From: Syntrophaceae bacterium UBA5764
GTDB lineage: Bacteria > Desulfobacterota > Syntrophia > Syntrophales > Smithellaceae
NCBI GenBank assembly: GCA_002418825.1
Contig: DIEW01000068.1
Span: 21,460 to 34,138, forward strand
Direction: 5' to 3'
DNA: 12,679 nucleotides
The notes beneath the pieces were generated by a model. It was given only the letters and a program-made list of their open reading frames with translations, did no database searches and was not told the DNA's origin. Of this stretch, positions 1 to 7,508 are shown piece by piece; positions within the stretch are counted from its first letter, which is position 1; each line of letters opens with the position of its first letter. The position numbers and the translations under genes are program-made.

Positions 1-363
1 CTGGATCCCATGCAGATCGTCTGGCATGGCAATTACCTGAATTATTTTGAAATCGCGCGCGCGGCGCTGTTTGATCATTACGGAGTTGATCTTTACTCCT
101 ATTATGAAAAACACGGATTAATATTTCCCATCATCAAAACTTCGACCAAGCACATTCTGCCGCTGCGCCATCGTGATGAAATAATCTGCAAAGCCTCTCT
201 TGTGGACGTCAATATTAAAATTGTCGTTGATTTTGAAATCAGGCTGGCGGCAAGCGGAAAAGTATGCGCGCGCGGCCGGACGGAGCAGGTGACCGTAAAG
301 GTTCCGGAGATGGAAACTCTTTTTTCCATACCGGAGGAAATAAAAAAAGCGATGGGTTTTTAA
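1..363 (+). CDS. Acyl-CoA thioesterase, 4HBT/YbgC hotdog family (5' partial)
   Basis: This is the C-terminal 120 residues of a hotdog-fold thioesterase, which hydrolyses acyl-CoA (or acyl-ACP) thioesters in the cytoplasm. The frame is open to the first base of the window. The residues LDP precede the first visible Met and complete the family motif D-P-M-x-x-V-W-H-G-N-Y, whose Asp is the catalytic residue in 4-hydroxybenzoyl-CoA thioesterase and YbgC relatives. The ATG at base 10 is therefore internal, and roughly 15 N-terminal residues lie upstream. The total would be about 135 residues, usual for the family. The stop codon abuts the ATG of the next gene with no gap, indicating an operon. Thioesterases of this kind occur in aryl-polyene and other type II fatty-acid-like clusters, where they may release or edit chains. 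The family call is strong; the substrate is unknown. Confidence 0.9.
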   Translation: MDPMQIVWHGNYLNYFEIARAALFDHYGVDLYSYYEKHGLIFPIIKTSTKHILPLRHRDEIICKASLVDVNIKIVVDFEIRLAASGKVCARGRTEQVTVKVPEMETLFSIPEEIKKAMGF

Positions 364-2088
364 ATGGATAAATTGTTGAAGGATTCTTTTGTCACCGGAG
401 CGGAGCGTGTTGCCGCCTGGGCGGATTTGCTCGATGCCATAAATGTTTTTCCCGTGGCCGATGGCGACACCGGGCGCAATCTATCGATTAGTCTTTACCC
501 CCTGCGCGCGGCGGACGCGGACAGAAAAAAAGTGGTGGAACAGCTTCTTTTTTCCGCACGCGGCAACTCCGGCAATATCGCCTCCCGGTTTTTTTCGTCT
601 TTTTATATGGCGGATTCCATAGCTGATCTTGCCGGAAAAGCCCAGGAAGGAAGAAAGGGTGCCTGGAGGGCGGTTTCTGATCCCTGCACGGGAACTATGC
701 TGAGTTTATTCGACGCTTTGGCTGAAGTTTTGTCCGCGACTCAATCTGTAGCGGTTAAAGAAGCAGCAATAAGAATCCTTAACCGCCTGGAAAAAGCGGT
801 GCAGGAGACAATGAACACGCTTCCCAAGCTGCGAGACGCGCAGGTGGTGGATGCCGGAGCTCTGGGGATGTATATTTTCTTTGAAGGATTTTTTTATGCG
901 TTGGCGGGGGTCCCGGATAACCAGCGGCCGGTGACGGAAATATTCAAAAACAGCCTGCGCATTTCCTCTTCTTTCCGCGAGGAAATGGATAACGGTTACT
1001 GCGTGGATTTTGTTGTCGAGGCAAAAAATTACTCTCCGGAGCAGCTGGCGGAAATAACCAGAGGGCAGGATAACGCGGTGATTATACCGGAAGGCAATAT
1101 CTATAAAATTCACCTGCATACGGAAAATGCCGAAAAAATCAAGGGGCAGGTTAATCAACTGGGCAGCATGCTGCACTGGGAAGAGGATAACCTTTCCTAT
1201 CAGATCAGGGAATTTATGAACGCGCAGGCCGGTCAGAGCATGAATATCATGACCGACGCGGCCGGTTCCGTAACCAGGGCGGACGCGAAAAAATACGGTA
1301 TCACTCTGCTCAACAGTTATCTGACTGTGGGCGATAAATGCATGCCGGAAACTTACTATCAGCCGGAGGAATTATACGACCCGATGCGCCAGGGAATAAA
1401 AGTTTCCACATCGCAGGCTTCGGTTTATGAACGGCATCAATTTTATCAGGCAGCCCTGGCGCGTTTTGAAAAAGTTCTGTATCTGTGCGTGGGCTCGGTT
1501 TTTACCGGAAATTACCATGTGGCCCTGGATTGGAAGGAAGCGCGTGATAAAGAAAACAGGTTTTTTGTTATTGATACGGGCGCGGCATCCGGCAGATTGG
1601 GCGTCATCGCGCTGGCGGTGGCGCGCTATCTGGCGCAGACAAACGATATGGAAAAAACCCGCTCCTTCGCGCAAAAAGCGATAAACTCTTGTGAAGAATA
1701 TGTGTTTCTGGATAAGCTGCACTACCTGGCCGCGGGCGGCCGCCTTTCCAAAGCCAGCGCTTTTTTCGGCGATATGCTGAAAATGAAGCCGGTGATTTCT
1801 CCTCAGCCCGAAGGAGCCAGGAAGATGGGCGTGGTGAGGAATCAGCAAGACCAGCTGAAAATGGCGCGGGAGAAACTTGCGGCGTCCCTGCAAAAAGATT
1901 CCCGCGCTTTTATCATGCTCGAGTATTCAGATAACTTCGAATGGGTAAATAAAACAGTGAAGAAATTCGTCGGTCAGCTATACCCACGGGCGGAAATTAT
2001 TTTACAGCCCCTGTCTTTAACTTCCGGCGCGCACATGGGCCCGGGAACCTGGGCAGTGGCCTTCTTGCCGGAGTTCGCATTATTGTGA
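364..2088 (+). CDS. FakA-FakB-like fusion: DAK2 kinase domain plus DegV fatty-acid-binding domain
   Basis: The 574-residue protein has three parts. Residues 1 to about 200 are a DAK2/DhaL ATP-binding domain with the Mg-binding motif NVFPVADGDTG (Asp33, Asp35), ARGNSG (65-70) and DAGALGMY. Residues about 205-290 resemble the FakA middle domain, with Cys213 and the pair His250-Leu-His252, the residues I recall as zinc ligands in FakA. Residues 293-574 are a full-length DegV/FakB domain: TDAAGSV, STSQAS, YLAAGGRLS and a C-terminal His557-x-GPG. In Firmicutes, FakA phosphorylates a fatty acid held by a separate FakB to give acyl phosphate; here both functions appear in one chain. At the usual SGTY ligand site the sequence reads TGNY (Thr381), a conservative change at the carboxylate-binding Ser. 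The gene abuts the thioesterase and overlaps the next gene by 4 bases. Domain calls are firm; acyl-kinase activity is inferred. Confidence 0.88.
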   Translation: MDKLLKDSFVTGAERVAAWADLLDAINVFPVADGDTGRNLSISLYPLRAADADRKKVVEQLLFSARGNSGNIASRFFSSFYMADSIADLAGKAQEGRKGAWRAVSDPCTGTMLSLFDALAEVLSATQSVAVKEAAIRILNRLEKAVQETMNTLPKLRDAQVVDAGALGMYIFFEGFFYALAGVPDNQRPVTEIFKNSLRISSSFREEMDNGYCVDFVVEAKNYSPEQLAEITRGQDNAVIIPEGNIYKIHLHTENAEKIKGQVNQLGSMLHWEEDNLSYQIREFMNAQAGQSMNIMTDAAGSVTRADAKKYGITLLNSYLTVGDKCMPETYYQPEELYDPMRQGIKVSTSQASVYERHQFYQAALARFEKVLYLCVGSVFTGNYHVALDWKEARDKENRFFVIDTGAASGRLGVIALAVARYLAQTNDMEKTRSFAQKAINSCEEYVFLDKLHYLAAGGRLSKASAFFGDMLKMKPVISPQPEGARKMGVVRNQQDQLKMAREKLAASLQKDSRAFIMLEYSDNFEWVNKTVKKFVGQLYPRAEIILQPLSLTSGAHMGPGTWAVAFLPEFALL

Positions 2089-2822
2089 AAAGCAGAAACA
2101 AAACCCGCCTGCCGCAAAAAAAGTCAGCGGAACGTTTTGCCGTGGTTATCCCCGTTTACAATCATACGGCAACGATAACGGAAGTTGTTCGCCAGGCCAT
2201 GGAGTTACGTTATCCGGTCTTTGTCGTTGATGACGGTTCGACCGACGACACCCCGCAGAAATTAAAAACAATTCCGGGAATCAATGTCATTACGCATCAG
2301 GAAAACAGGGGCAAAGGCGCGGCAATACTAAGCGGTTTTATCGCGGCGGCAAAGGTGGCCGGCATGGCGATTACCATTGATGCCGACGGGCAGCATTATC
2401 CGCAGGACGCGCGGAAACTTGTTGCCGCTCTTCCGGACGGGGTAAGGCCGATTGTGATGGGCAGAAGGATGTATGCGGCAGGTGAGCATGTTCCCTGGAC
2501 CAGTCGCTTTGGCCGGGAGTTTTCCAACTTTTGGGTTTGGGTATCCGGCGGTCCCGTTCTTTCTGATTCGCAAAGCGGCATGAGGATTTATCCCTTGCCG
2601 GAAGCCATGAACCTGGAAGTTAAGGCGCGCCGTTTTCAATTTGAAGTGGAAATTCTGGTGCAGGCCAAAAGAAAAGGGATTCCCGTCCTGGAAGTGCCGG
2701 TGCGCGTAAACTACAGTCCCGCAGGCAACAGAATATCTCATTTCCGTCCCTTTGTTGATTTCATGCGCAACTCCGCAACTTTCAGCCGTCTGATTTTTAC
2801 CCGCATATTTTCCCGCCGCTGA
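2085..2822 (+). CDS. Glycosyltransferase family 2 (DPM1/DpgS-like)
   Basis: A 245-residue GT-A fold glycosyltransferase. It shows the opening VVIPVYNH, the nucleotide-binding DDGSTDDT (Asp49-Asp50), DADGQHYPQD (Asp99-x-Asp101, the metal-binding DxD-like site) and DSQSGMRIYP (161 onward), as in polyprenyl-phosphate and lipid-linked sugar transferases. No transmembrane segment is evident, so it probably acts at the cytoplasmic face of the inner membrane. The GTG start at 2085 overlaps the stop of the Fak fusion in a GTGA junction, implying translational coupling. GT2 enzymes of this sort recur in aryl-polyene-type clusters, where they may glycosylate or anchor the product; the donor and acceptor cannot be read from sequence. 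Length is slightly above the catalytic core and nothing appears truncated. Confidence 0.9.
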   Translation: MKSRNKTRLPQKKSAERFAVVIPVYNHTATITEVVRQAMELRYPVFVVDDGSTDDTPQKLKTIPGINVITHQENRGKGAAILSGFIAAAKVAGMAITIDADGQHYPQDARKLVAALPDGVRPIVMGRRMYAAGEHVPWTSRFGREFSNFWVWVSGGPVLSDSQSGMRIYPLPEAMNLEVKARRFQFEVEILVQAKRKGIPVLEVPVRVNYSPAGNRISHFRPFVDFMRNSATFSRLIFTRIFSRR

Positions 2823-2852
2823 GCGAAACTTTCCCCCGTCAGGGTTTTTATC

Positions 2853-2881
2853 TTGCCACTGTCCGGGAAATATGGTTTAAA
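2853..2881 (+). promoter_or_regulatory. Candidate sigma70 promoter before the MMPL fusion gene
   Basis: TTGCCA at 2853-2858 (5 of 6 to the -35 consensus) is followed after 17 bases by TTTAAA at 2876-2881 (4 of 6 to the -10). It sits in the 105-base gap between the GT2 gene and the exporter start at 2928, the first sizeable gap in the window. The TTG of the -35 could alternatively be read as an in-frame start, adding 25 residues. The match is moderate and may be chance in an AT-rich gap. Confidence 0.3.
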
Positions 2882-2927
2882 AATAAAAAACGAATGGAAA
2901 TATAACTCTGAAATTCTAAAGGTTTAC

Positions 2928-5900
2928 ATGCGACTACAAAAATACCCCATCCGCTGGTCAATTGTAATTGTAGCCACTGTAATAGTCGGACTGCTTTTTT
3001 ACTGGGAAACCAATCATTTAAACATTGAAACCGATATTTTGGAGTCCATGCCGCAAGGCGATCCGATACTGACATCAGCTCGTCAGGTGATTAGCCATTT
3101 GCCTGTGCAGGATAAAATTTTTATTGATCTGGAACAGGCTTCGGCCGACCGGGACAAACTGGTGCGAGCGGTGAAATTGCTTGAAGGCCATTTAAATAAA
3201 AGTGGCTTATTCACAAAAGTCGGCGTTAGTGACGAAGCCGGCTATTTTCCGGAATTGCTTTTACACGTTAATGATCACCTACCGGCGCTTCTGAACGCGT
3301 CCGATCTGGAGCAAAAGATACAGCCGGTTCTCTCTCCTGAAAAAATCCGGGAAGCCATGGCGCAAAACAGGCGGAGTCTGGAAGAGCTCACAGGCATCGG
3401 ACGGGCCGAGATGATGGTCAGAGACCCATTGGGATTCTCCGGCGTTATCTTGAGCCGGATGTCCGCGCTGGCACCGGCCAATAATGCTCAATTTTACAAC
3501 GGTCAGCTTCTTTCTGCCGACGGTAGGCACGCCCTGATCATTGCCCGTATTGCCGGATCAGGAACGGACACGGCGAAGGCCGCCAAAATTGAAAGGCTTC
3601 TGGAAGATTGTCAGCAGGAATTGAAAAGTAATAAGGATTTACAAGATCAATATATTCTGACGCCGGTCGGCGGCTACCGTGCGGCGCTGGATAACGAAAC
3701 CATCGCCAAGCGGGATGTGAAGCTGGCCGTAACATTAACGACCGTGCTCATAATTATTTTGCTCATCCTTATTTTTCCTCGCCCGCTTATCGGCCTTTTG
3801 GCGCTGTTGCCTTCATCGGTCGGGGGGATAGGCGCCCTGTTTGTCTGCTCTTTTTTATTCAAATCCATGTCTATTCTGTCCGTGGGTTTTGGCGGCGCTA
3901 TCATGGCCTTTACGGTTGATATGGGAATTGCTTATCTGCTTTTCCTGGATCAGCCTTACACCACCTATGGTAAGCGGGTTGCTCGTGAAGTCTGGTCGGC
4001 GGAATTGATGGCAACAGTAACCACCGTTGGCGCATTCTTGCTTCTGCTGATCAGTGATTTTAAGATTCTGGCGGAAATCGGCGTCTTTTCCGCGCTGGGT
4101 GTGGCCTTTGCCCTCCTGTTTGTCCATTTTGTTTTTCCGAAAGTCTTTCCGTGGATGCCGCCCTCCAAACGCCGCGCCAATCGCTTCCTTCGCGATGCAA
4201 TCATCAATGTTGCCGCCCCCGCGAAGTGGAAGTTGTGGGCCGCCGTCTGCTTTGGTTTGATCATGCTGCTTTTGGCTAAACCGGTCTTTAATGTCGATTT
4301 ACAGTCCATGAATTCCATGAGCCCGGACTCCATTCAGGCGGAGAAAAAACTGGCCCAGACATGGGGGAGTCTTTCCGGTAAATCTTACGTCCTTCTGGAA
4401 GCGCCAAACACAGGAGAATTGCAGAAAAAAAACGAACAATTAATGACGCTTCTGGCGTCCGATGTGCAAGAAGAAAAACTTGCCCCGGTGTTTTTGCCAT
4501 CCGTTTTATTCCCCTCTCGGCAATTGGCTCAAAGCAATTTTAACGCTTGGCGGAATTTTTGGACTCCGGATCGTTTGAAGACCCTGAAGCGTGATTTTAA
4601 CGCGGCGGCGCGTGAAAACGGCTTTAAGCCCGAGGCTTTCGCGCCCTTCTGGAAAACATTTCACCATCATGATCCCGGTGATTTTACTATACCGGAAAAA
4701 TATTTTGAAATGCTGGGGATTGCCAAAAATCCGGAAGGTTTTACGCAAGTGAGCCTGCTTGCCGCGGAAAAGTATTATGACGCGAATGATTTGTTTGGGA
4801 GGATTTCCGCCGCAGGTTTCATCAAATTCTTTGACGCTGATTTGTTCAATAAAAGACTTAGCGGTTTTCTGAAAAATCTTTTTTTGGAGATCGCCCTGAT
4901 CATCAGCGTCGGATTGATCCTGATCACCTTTTTACATTTTCTGGACTGGCGTTTATCGCTTGCGGCGCTGGCGCCTGTTGCCTTCGCGCTTTGCGCCACG
5001 CTGGGCACAATGAAGCTTATAGGCCATCCGCTGGATATACCCGGCATTATGCTTTGGATTATCGTGATGGGGATGGGAGATGATTACGCTATCTATTATA
5101 TCTGCCATTATCAGCGCAACTTCAATGAAAAACTTCCGGCCATGCATACGATTAAATTTTCGATGTTTTTGTCGGCCTGCACCACATTAATCGGCTTTGG
5201 CGTTCTGATTTTTGCCAACCACGCGGTTTTGAAAAGCATCGGGATCGTCTCTTTTTTAGGCATTGGTTACGCGCTCATCGGCGCCTTTTTTATTTTGCCG
5301 TATCTGATGGAGAAAATATATGCCCCCGTGCAATATCCGACAGGTGCATTTCCGGTCAGTTCCGGGGAGCATCTGCGTCGGACGCTTTTGCGCTTTCGTC
5401 ATTTACCGGGATATCCCAGGGTTTTTGCGCGGTTCAAAATTATGATGGACCCCATGTTTAAAGAGTTGGATCAGTACGTGAAGAATCCCCGCCGTATCAT
5501 GGACATCGGCTGCGGTTACGGAGTCCCGGCTACATGGCTTCTGGAAATTTATCCCAAGGCAGAAGTGTTCGGAATTGATCCGGATGAAGAAAGAGTCCTG
5601 ATTGCCTCGCGGGTTATCGGAGAGAGAGGTAGGGTGGAAGTAGGCCGAGCTCCTGATTTGCCGGCCGTTGAAGGCAGCGTTGATCATGTATTGATGTTGG
5701 ATATGATTCATCTTATTTCAGATGAAGAAGCAAATCTGGCATTGCGGCGCATTCATGAAAAACTGGAAGCGGGCGGAACATTGCTTGTCCGCGCGACAGT
5801 GCCATCGGAAAGAAAAATTCCTTGGAAACGCTGGATGGAAGCTCTTAGGCTCAAATTTGCGCGCATGCCGGAACGCTTCCGCGCGCGCGAGGATTTGATA

Positions 5901-5990
5901 ACACTAATAGCCGATGCTGGCTTCAAGGTCGAGATCTTTGACGCCGTGGTTGTCCAAAGTGAAGAAAAATGGTTTGTTGGCAAAAAATGA
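2928..5990 (+). CDS. MMPL/RND-family exporter fused to a C-terminal SAM methyltransferase
   Basis: A 1020-residue protein. I chose the ATG at 2928, with AAAGG five bases upstream and a first membrane helix at residues 10-26; a TTG at 2853 would add 25 unconvincing residues. The layout is typical of RND: helix 1, a periplasmic loop, a helix bundle (about 266-410), helix 7 (about 434-454), a second loop, and a last bundle (about 649-800). Proton-relay-type residues are visible as Asp331 in FTVDMG and Asp718-Asp719-Tyr720 in GDDYAIY. MMPL proteins export lipids and polyenes across the inner membrane. From about residue 835 a class I methyltransferase follows, with SAM motif I MDIGCGYG (858-865), an acidic FGIDPDEE at the end of strand 2, and VLMLDMIHLI. 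The C-terminus would be cytoplasmic, which suits a methyltransferase. Fusion of exporter and tailoring enzyme suggests methylation coupled to export; this coupling is inference. Confidence 0.9.
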   Translation: MRLQKYPIRWSIVIVATVIVGLLFYWETNHLNIETDILESMPQGDPILTSARQVISHLPVQDKIFIDLEQASADRDKLVRAVKLLEGHLNKSGLFTKVGVSDEAGYFPELLLHVNDHLPALLNASDLEQKIQPVLSPEKIREAMAQNRRSLEELTGIGRAEMMVRDPLGFSGVILSRMSALAPANNAQFYNGQLLSADGRHALIIARIAGSGTDTAKAAKIERLLEDCQQELKSNKDLQDQYILTPVGGYRAALDNETIAKRDVKLAVTLTTVLIIILLILIFPRPLIGLLALLPSSVGGIGALFVCSFLFKSMSILSVGFGGAIMAFTVDMGIAYLLFLDQPYTTYGKRVAREVWSAELMATVTTVGAFLLLLISDFKILAEIGVFSALGVAFALLFVHFVFPKVFPWMPPSKRRANRFLRDAIINVAAPAKWKLWAAVCFGLIMLLLAKPVFNVDLQSMNSMSPDSIQAEKKLAQTWGSLSGKSYVLLEAPNTGELQKKNEQLMTLLASDVQEEKLAPVFLPSVLFPSRQLAQSNFNAWRNFWTPDRLKTLKRDFNAAARENGFKPEAFAPFWKTFHHHDPGDFTIPEKYFEMLGIAKNPEGFTQVSLLAAEKYYDANDLFGRISAAGFIKFFDADLFNKRLSGFLKNLFLEIALIISVGLILITFLHFLDWRLSLAALAPVAFALCATLGTMKLIGHPLDIPGIMLWIIVMGMGDDYAIYYICHYQRNFNEKLPAMHTIKFSMFLSACTTLIGFGVLIFANHAVLKSIGIVSFLGIGYALIGAFFILPYLMEKIYAPVQYPTGAFPVSSGEHLRRTLLRFRHLPGYPRVFARFKIMMDPMFKELDQYVKNPRRIMDIGCGYGVPATWLLEIYPKAEVFGIDPDEERVLIASRVIGERGRVEVGRAPDLPAVEGSVDHVLMLDMIHLISDEEANLALRRIHEKLEAGGTLLVRATVPSERKIPWKRWMEALRLKFARMPERFRAREDLITLIADAGFKVEIFDAVVVQSEEKWFVGKK

Positions 5991-6006
5991 TTTGATAAAT
6001 CATTTT
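5984..6006 (+). terminator. Perfect AT-rich hairpin at the end of the exporter gene
   Basis: A 10-base arm (5984-5993) and its exact reverse complement (5997-6006) flank a 3-base loop. The left arm contains the TGA stop of the MMPL fusion. The right arm ends in TTTT but no longer T-run follows, and the stem is almost all A-T. It could be a weak, possibly bidirectional, terminator or an operator-like dyad about 20 bases upstream of the next promoter. The symmetry is seen directly; the function is a guess. Confidence 0.4.
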
Positions 6007-6027
6007 GTCCTGACCGGCAAAACTTTG

Positions 6028-6057
6028 TTGACATATGTTTCCGCTGGCTTATATAAT
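6028..6057 (+). promoter_or_regulatory. Perfect-consensus sigma70 promoter for the universal stress protein gene
   Basis: TTGACA (6028-6033) and TATAAT (6052-6057) match both consensus hexamers exactly, with an 18-base spacer. Transcription would start near 6064, leaving a leader of about 20 bases that contains the ribosome-binding site of the next gene. This is the strongest promoter-like signal in the window and suggests high or constitutive transcription of the universal stress gene and possibly the acyltransferase gene behind it. Confidence 0.78.
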
Positions 6058-6071
6058 AATTGAAATAATTT

Positions 6072-6077
6072 GAGGTG
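6072..6077 (+). promoter_or_regulatory. Ribosome-binding site that decides the USP start
   Basis: GAGGTG lies 7 bases before the ATG at 6085. An in-frame TTG at 6070 overlaps this site and would sit only about 6 bases after the predicted transcript start, so the ATG is preferred. Confidence 0.65.
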
Positions 6078-6084
6078 TCTTTTC

Positions 6085-6495
6085 ATGTTGAAAATCAAAA
6101 AAATATTGTTTGCCATAGATCTTGATTCCAAGGATATTTCACCGGCGGAGGGAGCATTGAAGGTCGCCCAGATGTTCGACAGTGAGATACATTTTTTATA
6201 CGTTAATGACATCCATGCGGGATTCCGTCATCCCACCGACCGCGAAGACGCGGTAGCTCTGAGGTTGAAAGAAGAAATTTCCGATGAACTTTTATCCGCA
6301 TCTCGTATTGTTTACGCCGTAGCAAAAGGCGACTTGGCCGATGAAATCGTCAAATACTGCAAAGACAATGAAATTGACCTGGTTATTGTGGGACATAAAA
6401 ACAGGCCGAGGATATACGGCAAAGTCTTTGACAGTCCCGATATAAAAATAGTCGAGGCGGTTAATTTGCCCGTGCTGGTTATACCAAACAAGTAA
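6085..6495 (+). CDS. Universal stress protein family (UspA-like), small
   Basis: A 136-residue single-domain protein with the Usp fold: an N-terminal strand KKILFAIDLD, a central IHFLYVND, DLVIVGHKN and a C-terminal VNLPVLVIP. In ATP-binding members the loop G-x2-G-x9-G-(S/T) contacts nucleotide; here the second Gly is Asn (GHKN) and the final Gly-Ser is replaced (KVFDS), so it may not bind ATP in the usual way. Usp proteins are cytoplasmic and often act as stress or metabolic regulators. The gene has its own strong promoter and stands 36 bases before the acyltransferase gene, so it may head a two-gene unit. A direct role in the biosynthetic pathway is unproven. Family assignment is secure. 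Confidence 0.88.
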   Translation: MLKIKKILFAIDLDSKDISPAEGALKVAQMFDSEIHFLYVNDIHAGFRHPTDREDAVALRLKEEISDELLSASRIVYAVAKGDLADEIVKYCKDNEIDLVIVGHKNRPRIYGKVFDSPDIKIVEAVNLPVLVIPNK

Positions 6496-6531
6496 ATTAA
6501 ATCATGCTGTTCACCGGCGGGATAAAGAAAA

Positions 6532-7428
6532 GTGATAAAGAAAATATCCTATTATGTTGCTCTTTATTTTTCCCGGCGCTGGGGTTTGTGGTTTTTTCGT
6601 ACTTTCTCCTGGTTTATCGCTACCGGTTATTACTTTCTTTTCCCTTGGCGCGTGGCGCACAGCTATAAATTTTATAAGGTTCTGATCCCCAGGAAAGGAT
6701 TATTTTATTATTTGCGCTGCGCATGGAAGCAATACCATAATTTTACCAATGTCTATGTTCATCGCTTTGTTCATTTGTCCGAAGAGAAAATTGAATTTAC
6801 CAAAGAGGGCTGGCAATATCTGGACGAGGTTTTCGAAAAGAAAACCGGTGCCGTGGTGGTTATGTCGCACGTCGGCAATTGGGAACTGGCCGCGCAGATG
6901 CTGAAACGCAAGAGAATACCGATGATGCTTTATCTGGGCGCTAAAGTAAAACATAAAGAGCAGGTGGAAAGCATTCAGAAAAGGAAATTGGCCGAGCACG
7001 GAATAAAGATAGTCACGACTTCCGTGGAGGAAAAATCACCTTTCGCCCTGCTGGAAGGGATAAATTTTCTGCGTGACGGCGGTATTGTTTTTATGAGCGG
7101 CGATCGTCTCTGGGGAAATCAGAGTTTTGTCGTGGTGAATATTTTGGGGCATGAAGTAAAAATACCGGACACACCGCATTTGCTTGCGCTCGTGACCGGC
7201 GCGCCGCTGATGACTTTTTTTGTTTATCAAAAAGCTTTCGGTAAATATTATGTGAGCGTCTCGCCAGGGCGCAAAGTTGTAGCTCCATTGAGAGCGGATC
7301 GGACAAGGGCTGTTCGCGAATCGGCGCAGATGTACGCCGATGAACTGGTTGAATTTGTCCGCAAGAGGCCTTTCGAATGGCATCATTTTGGGCCTTTTTT
7401 GGGCAGAAAAATAGAAAAGGAATCCTAA
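6532..7428 (+). CDS. LpxL/HtrB-like lysophospholipid acyltransferase
   Basis: A 298-residue member of the bacterial lipid A/lysophospholipid acyltransferase family, which moves acyl groups from ACP or CoA to lipid or sugar hydroxyls at the inner membrane. The catalytic H-x4-E motif is HVGNWE, with His113 and Glu118, and the N-terminal aromatic segment WFFRTFSWFIATGYYFLFPW looks like the membrane anchor. Conserved blocks FLRDGGIVFMSGD and GHEVKIPDTPHLLALVTGAPLM follow the usual order, and the length is normal. The start is a GTG at 6532 without a strong ribosome-binding site. The C-terminal RKRPFEWHHFGPF resembles the WxW-type ending of the family. Homologues are standard parts of aryl-polyene-type clusters, where they may anchor the chain to a lipid; the acceptor here is unknown. 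Confidence 0.9.
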   Translation: MIKKISYYVALYFSRRWGLWFFRTFSWFIATGYYFLFPWRVAHSYKFYKVLIPRKGLFYYLRCAWKQYHNFTNVYVHRFVHLSEEKIEFTKEGWQYLDEVFEKKTGAVVVMSHVGNWELAAQMLKRKRIPMMLYLGAKVKHKEQVESIQKRKLAEHGIKIVTTSVEEKSPFALLEGINFLRDGGIVFMSGDRLWGNQSFVVVNILGHEVKIPDTPHLLALVTGAPLMTFFVYQKAFGKYYVSVSPGRKVVAPLRADRTRAVRESAQMYADELVEFVRKRPFEWHHFGPFLGRKIEKES

Positions 7429-7446
7429 TCAACCGGTGGAAATGAT

Positions 7447-7477
7447 TTGCTAGTCGTTTGGGTAAAATTAGTATAAT
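7447..7477 (+). promoter_or_regulatory. Candidate promoter for the downstream ACP/ketosynthase operon
   Basis: A perfect TATAAT (7472-7477) is preceded 19 bases upstream by TTGCTA (7447-7452; 4 of 6 to the -35). It falls in the 80-base gap after the acyltransferase gene and 32 bases before the ATG at 7509. All later genes overlap or nearly abut, so this is the natural start of that operon. The long spacer and weak -35 suggest it may need an activator or be moderate. Confidence 0.45.
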
Positions 7478-7508
7478 AAAGGCGTGAAAAACTCGGAGCG
7501 GCGTCAGG

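Noticed and set aside
50..75. GCGCGCGC runs near the start and again near 266-278
   Set aside because: They encode Ala-Arg residues in frame in the thioesterase and show no longer repeat unit.
1372..1893. A 173-codon minus-strand open frame opposite the DegV domain
   Set aside because: The plus-strand DegV motifs are unambiguous; the antisense translation is Arg/His-rich and shows no motif.
2825..2852. Possible terminator after the GT2 gene (CCC ... GGG followed by TTTTT)
   Set aside because: The stem pairs only about 3 G-C bases with mismatches around it; too weak to call.
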